Source: Candidatus Omnitrophota bacterium (GTDB taxonomy: Bacteria > Omnitrophota > Koll11 > Gygaellales > Profunditerraquicolaceae). From it: DNA of 8,655 bases. Positions 6,809 to 8,655 of the stretch are shown here, piece by piece. The position numbers and the translations under genes are program-made. The notes beneath the pieces were generated by a model. That model had not been told where the DNA came from, searched no databases, and saw only the letters and a list, made by a program, of their open reading frames with translations. The stretch's first letter is position 1, and every line of letters begins with the position of its first letter. Location: NCBI GenBank assembly GCA_026387515.1, contig JAPLLP010000075.1, positions 1 to 8,655 of the forward strand, written 5' to 3'.

Positions 6809-8251
6809 TTAGGAAATACCACTTTTATACCAACGGAATCCTATAGTTCCCAAGGAATATCTTTCTTCAAGGTGGAAATAGGGATTTCCTCTTATGCCGG
6901 GCTCATTTCGTTCTCTATATATTACAAAAATTGATGCATATTTTTCACGCAAAACTTCCGGGCCGGGCGCTTCCGGATAATCAACTATCTTAGTGTTCTT
7001 ACAATAATACCCCATAATCCATGCTCCATTAGGGAAACATATGATTAATGAATTTTCTTTAGGCCTTTTCTCTATTTGGCTATAGAGCTCCCTCCAGTCT
7101 TCATTGTCAATTTTTTGGTTATATTTGAAATAAGGGATAAGGTGAAGCGAAAATATAAAAAACATTAGTAAAATCAGGATTGTAGGTTTCATTTTTGTTC
7201 CCAGCTTACTTAGGCCTTTGGCGAAAAAAATTGTTAAGGGAATAAGTATAAACCCCATATACCGGTAAACCAGCATGGGATAGCATAGGTTCTCAATTAA
7301 CAAATAGATAATCAGCGGCACTATTATCCAGGCAAAGACAACCCAATCGTTAACCCCAAATCTAAACCTGTACTTCTTCGCCGTTTCGCTCTTTATATGC
7401 AAAAAAGCTGAAATTAATAGAGCTAGATACAATAAAAGCTCGGCTTTTATAAAATATCTTTTTGTGCCAGGTTCCTGAAAAGCAATGCCGGTAATGAGCA
7501 GGAAAAAATCCTGCATATATTTAAGATAATCGGTTATTTTGGGTATCCAATCTACGCCGGTTCTATGTAAAGCGCTGAAGTAGAACTTATCCGCCCAGGG
7601 AAGAAAGGCGACGACAATTAATAATTGCCCCAAAAGCCACTTTTTTTTCAGTTTTGGATTAAAAAAGGCAAAAAATAACAGGTTTTGCGTAATTATAAAA
7701 ATGAACCCTATATACATAGTATAAATTGATAAAATAGCGAAGATAGAATACAGCACTAAATTTTTAACACTACCGCATTGGGTAAAACGATAGAAATATA
7801 AGAATGAAAGAATCCCTAACAACCACAAGAGGGAATACATTTTGGCTTCCTGTGCATAATTTATGCTATATGGGGATACGCTTAATAATAATGCGGAATA
7901 TAAACCAACCCTTTCATTAAAAAGCTCCTTGGCTACGATAAAAACAAAAATTAATGAGAGGCAAGAAAAAATGAGCGAGGGGAAGCGGAGCGCAAATTCG
8001 CTACTACCAAAGGCTTTTATCCAAAGATTCATCATTAGATAATAGAGCGGCGGAAAAGAAGAAAAAGCAGCATTGTTTATTATTGCAGAGGGAGAAAAAA
8101 CCGACCTTCTAGCGGTACAGAGTTCATCAAACCACAAGCTCAGATTCCCCAGATGATAGACTCTTAAAATAAATCCCAAAACAAGCATAGATAATAAAAT
8201 AATAATCCCCTTTTTATTATTTCCCGAGCTGAGAACAAATTTGTAATTCAT
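6809..8251 (-). CDS. PMT/ArnT-type membrane glycosyltransferase (GT-C, PMT_2-like)
   Basis: This 480-residue integral membrane protein has many hydrophobic segments and a final soluble region from about residue 380. Residues 40-43 (WFDE) sit in the first extracytoplasmic loop after the first helix, where PMT/ArnT enzymes carry their catalytic acidic residue. Other family signs are SFPPLYYL near 65-72, an RFPSLIF segment near 89-95, and QEAKMYSL at 134-141. The family moves a sugar from a polyprenyl-phosphate donor to a lipid, glycan or protein on the outer face of the membrane. The gene just upstream encodes a DPM1-like synthase, so the two probably form a donor-maker and donor-user pair. The ATG at 8251 fits the short cytoplasmic N-terminus but has no strong Shine-Dalgarno, which suggests dependence on upstream translation. 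The acceptor cannot be predicted; protein glycosylation or decoration of a lipid-linked glycan are both possible. Confidence 0.9.
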   Translation of the reverse strand: MNYKFVLSSGNNKKGIIILLSMLVLGFILRVYHLGNLSLWFDELCTARRSVFSPSAIINNAAFSSFPPLYYLMMNLWIKAFGSSEFALRFPSLIFSCLSLIFVFIVAKELFNERVGLYSALLLSVSPYSINYAQEAKMYSLLWLLGILSFLYFYRFTQCGSVKNLVLYSIFAILSIYTMYIGFIFIITQNLLFFAFFNPKLKKKWLLGQLLIVVAFLPWADKFYFSALHRTGVDWIPKITDYLKYMQDFFLLITGIAFQEPGTKRYFIKAELLLYLALLISAFLHIKSETAKKYRFRFGVNDWVVFAWIIVPLIIYLLIENLCYPMLVYRYMGFILIPLTIFFAKGLSKLGTKMKPTILILLMFFIFSLHLIPYFKYNQKIDNEDWRELYSQIEKRPKENSLIICFPNGAWIMGYYCKNTKIVDYPEAPGPEVLREKYASIFVIYRERNEPGIRGNPYFHLEERYSLGTIGFRWYKSGIS

Positions 8252-8270
8252 ATTAAAATAATAGAGCTAC

Positions 8271-8655
8271 TCAAAATAAAATACTCAAGAAATCCGGGAT
8301 GCTTTTCAATAACCTCGCCACGATTCCATACTTGCTTCTTCCAAAAAGGCGAGGATAGTGATCAATCGGGACTTCCCCTATTTTAAATCCATTTTTTTTC
8401 AAAATTGCGGTTATAAACCTATGCAACTCGCCATGGAGTTTAATAGATTCAATTGATCTTCTAGAATAGACCCTGAGACTACATCCGACATCATGAATTT
8501 TTTCTCGGAATAATATTCTACGAAACAAATTAGCCATATTAGATGCTAACTTTCTTTTAAAATGATCGCACCTACGGTACCTCCAACCGCAAACTACATC
8601 GTAGCCTTCGCCCAGTTTATCTAAGAGTTTAGGAATATCCTCTGGCCTATTCTGT
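8271..8655 (-). CDS. DPM1-like GT2 polyprenyl-phosphate glycosyltransferase, C-terminal part (5' end outside window)
   Basis: About 127 C-terminal residues are visible; the open frame runs off the window edge. The internal ATG at 8537 is not the real start, because homologous sequence continues upstream of it: the first visible residues, QNRPEDIPKLLDKL, match the segment just after the DxD motif in DPM1-type enzymes, so the catalytic aspartates lie just beyond the edge. Then come a VVCGWR segment, DVGCSLRVYSR, GELHRFI and PRLFGRSKYG, all typical of dolichol/undecaprenyl-phosphate mannose or glucose synthases. Such enzymes transfer a sugar from a nucleotide sugar to a polyprenyl phosphate at the cytoplasmic membrane face. 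The protein stops at a TGA shortly after the KYG motif, with none of the C-terminal membrane helices of GtrB-like relatives. The next gene, a GT-C transferase, starts 19 bases on and could use the product. Family is confident; the sugar is unknown. Confidence 0.9.
   Translation of the reverse strand, partial: QNRPEDIPKLLDKLGEGYDVVCGWRYRRCDHFKRKLASNMANLFRRILFREKIHDVGCSLRVYSRRSIESIKLHGELHRFITAILKKNGFKIGEVPIDHYPRLFGRSKYGIVARLLKSIPDFLSILF

Overview
The window is one compact block of eight genes (six complete, two cut by the window edges), all read on the minus strand, so the order of transcription runs from 8655 down to 1. Gaps are tiny (5 to 51 bases) or negative (7-base and about 17-base overlaps). 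No stretch above 300 bases lacks a gene. I see no RNA gene, mobile element, CRISPR array, clear promoter or intrinsic terminator. It looks like the interior of a long surface-polysaccharide or glycolipid operon whose promoter and terminator both lie outside.

In transcription order: (1) the C-terminal part of a DPM1-like GT2 polyprenyl-phosphate sugar synthase (8655-8271); (2) a membrane GT-C glycosyltransferase of the PMT/ArnT type (8251-6809), the kind of enzyme that uses the lipid-phosphate sugar made by (1); (3) a protein of about 779 residues joining a B12-binding-type domain, a first radical SAM domain, a second radical SAM domain and a SPASM-like cysteine tail (6757-4418); (4) a GT9 heptosyltransferase-like enzyme (4424-3507); (5) a GT2 rhamnosyltransferase-like enzyme (3494-2538); (6) a GT4 enzyme that seems to lack the usual N-terminal glycine-rich loop (2532-1249); (7) an O-antigen ligase/polymerase-like Wzy_C membrane protein (about 1265-36); (8) the first ten codons of another GT2 glycosyltransferase (30-1).

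A plausible joint role: cytoplasmic enzymes (4), (5), (6) and (8) assemble an oligosaccharide, (7) polymerises it or ligates it to a lipid on the far side of the membrane, and (1)+(2) add a lipid-phosphate-derived sugar there. The double radical SAM protein would make an unknown modification. The product is not determinable from sequence.

The DNA is AT-leaning with bacterial Shine-Dalgarno sites. The mix of GT9, GT4 and Wzy_C with radical SAM enzymes inside a glycan operon suggests an uncultured Gram-negative-type bacterium; the protein style reminds me of Omnitrophota or similar lineages, but this is a low-confidence impression with no marker gene to support it. The most noteworthy items are the tandem radical SAM fusion and the apparent N-terminal deletion in the GT4 enzyme.
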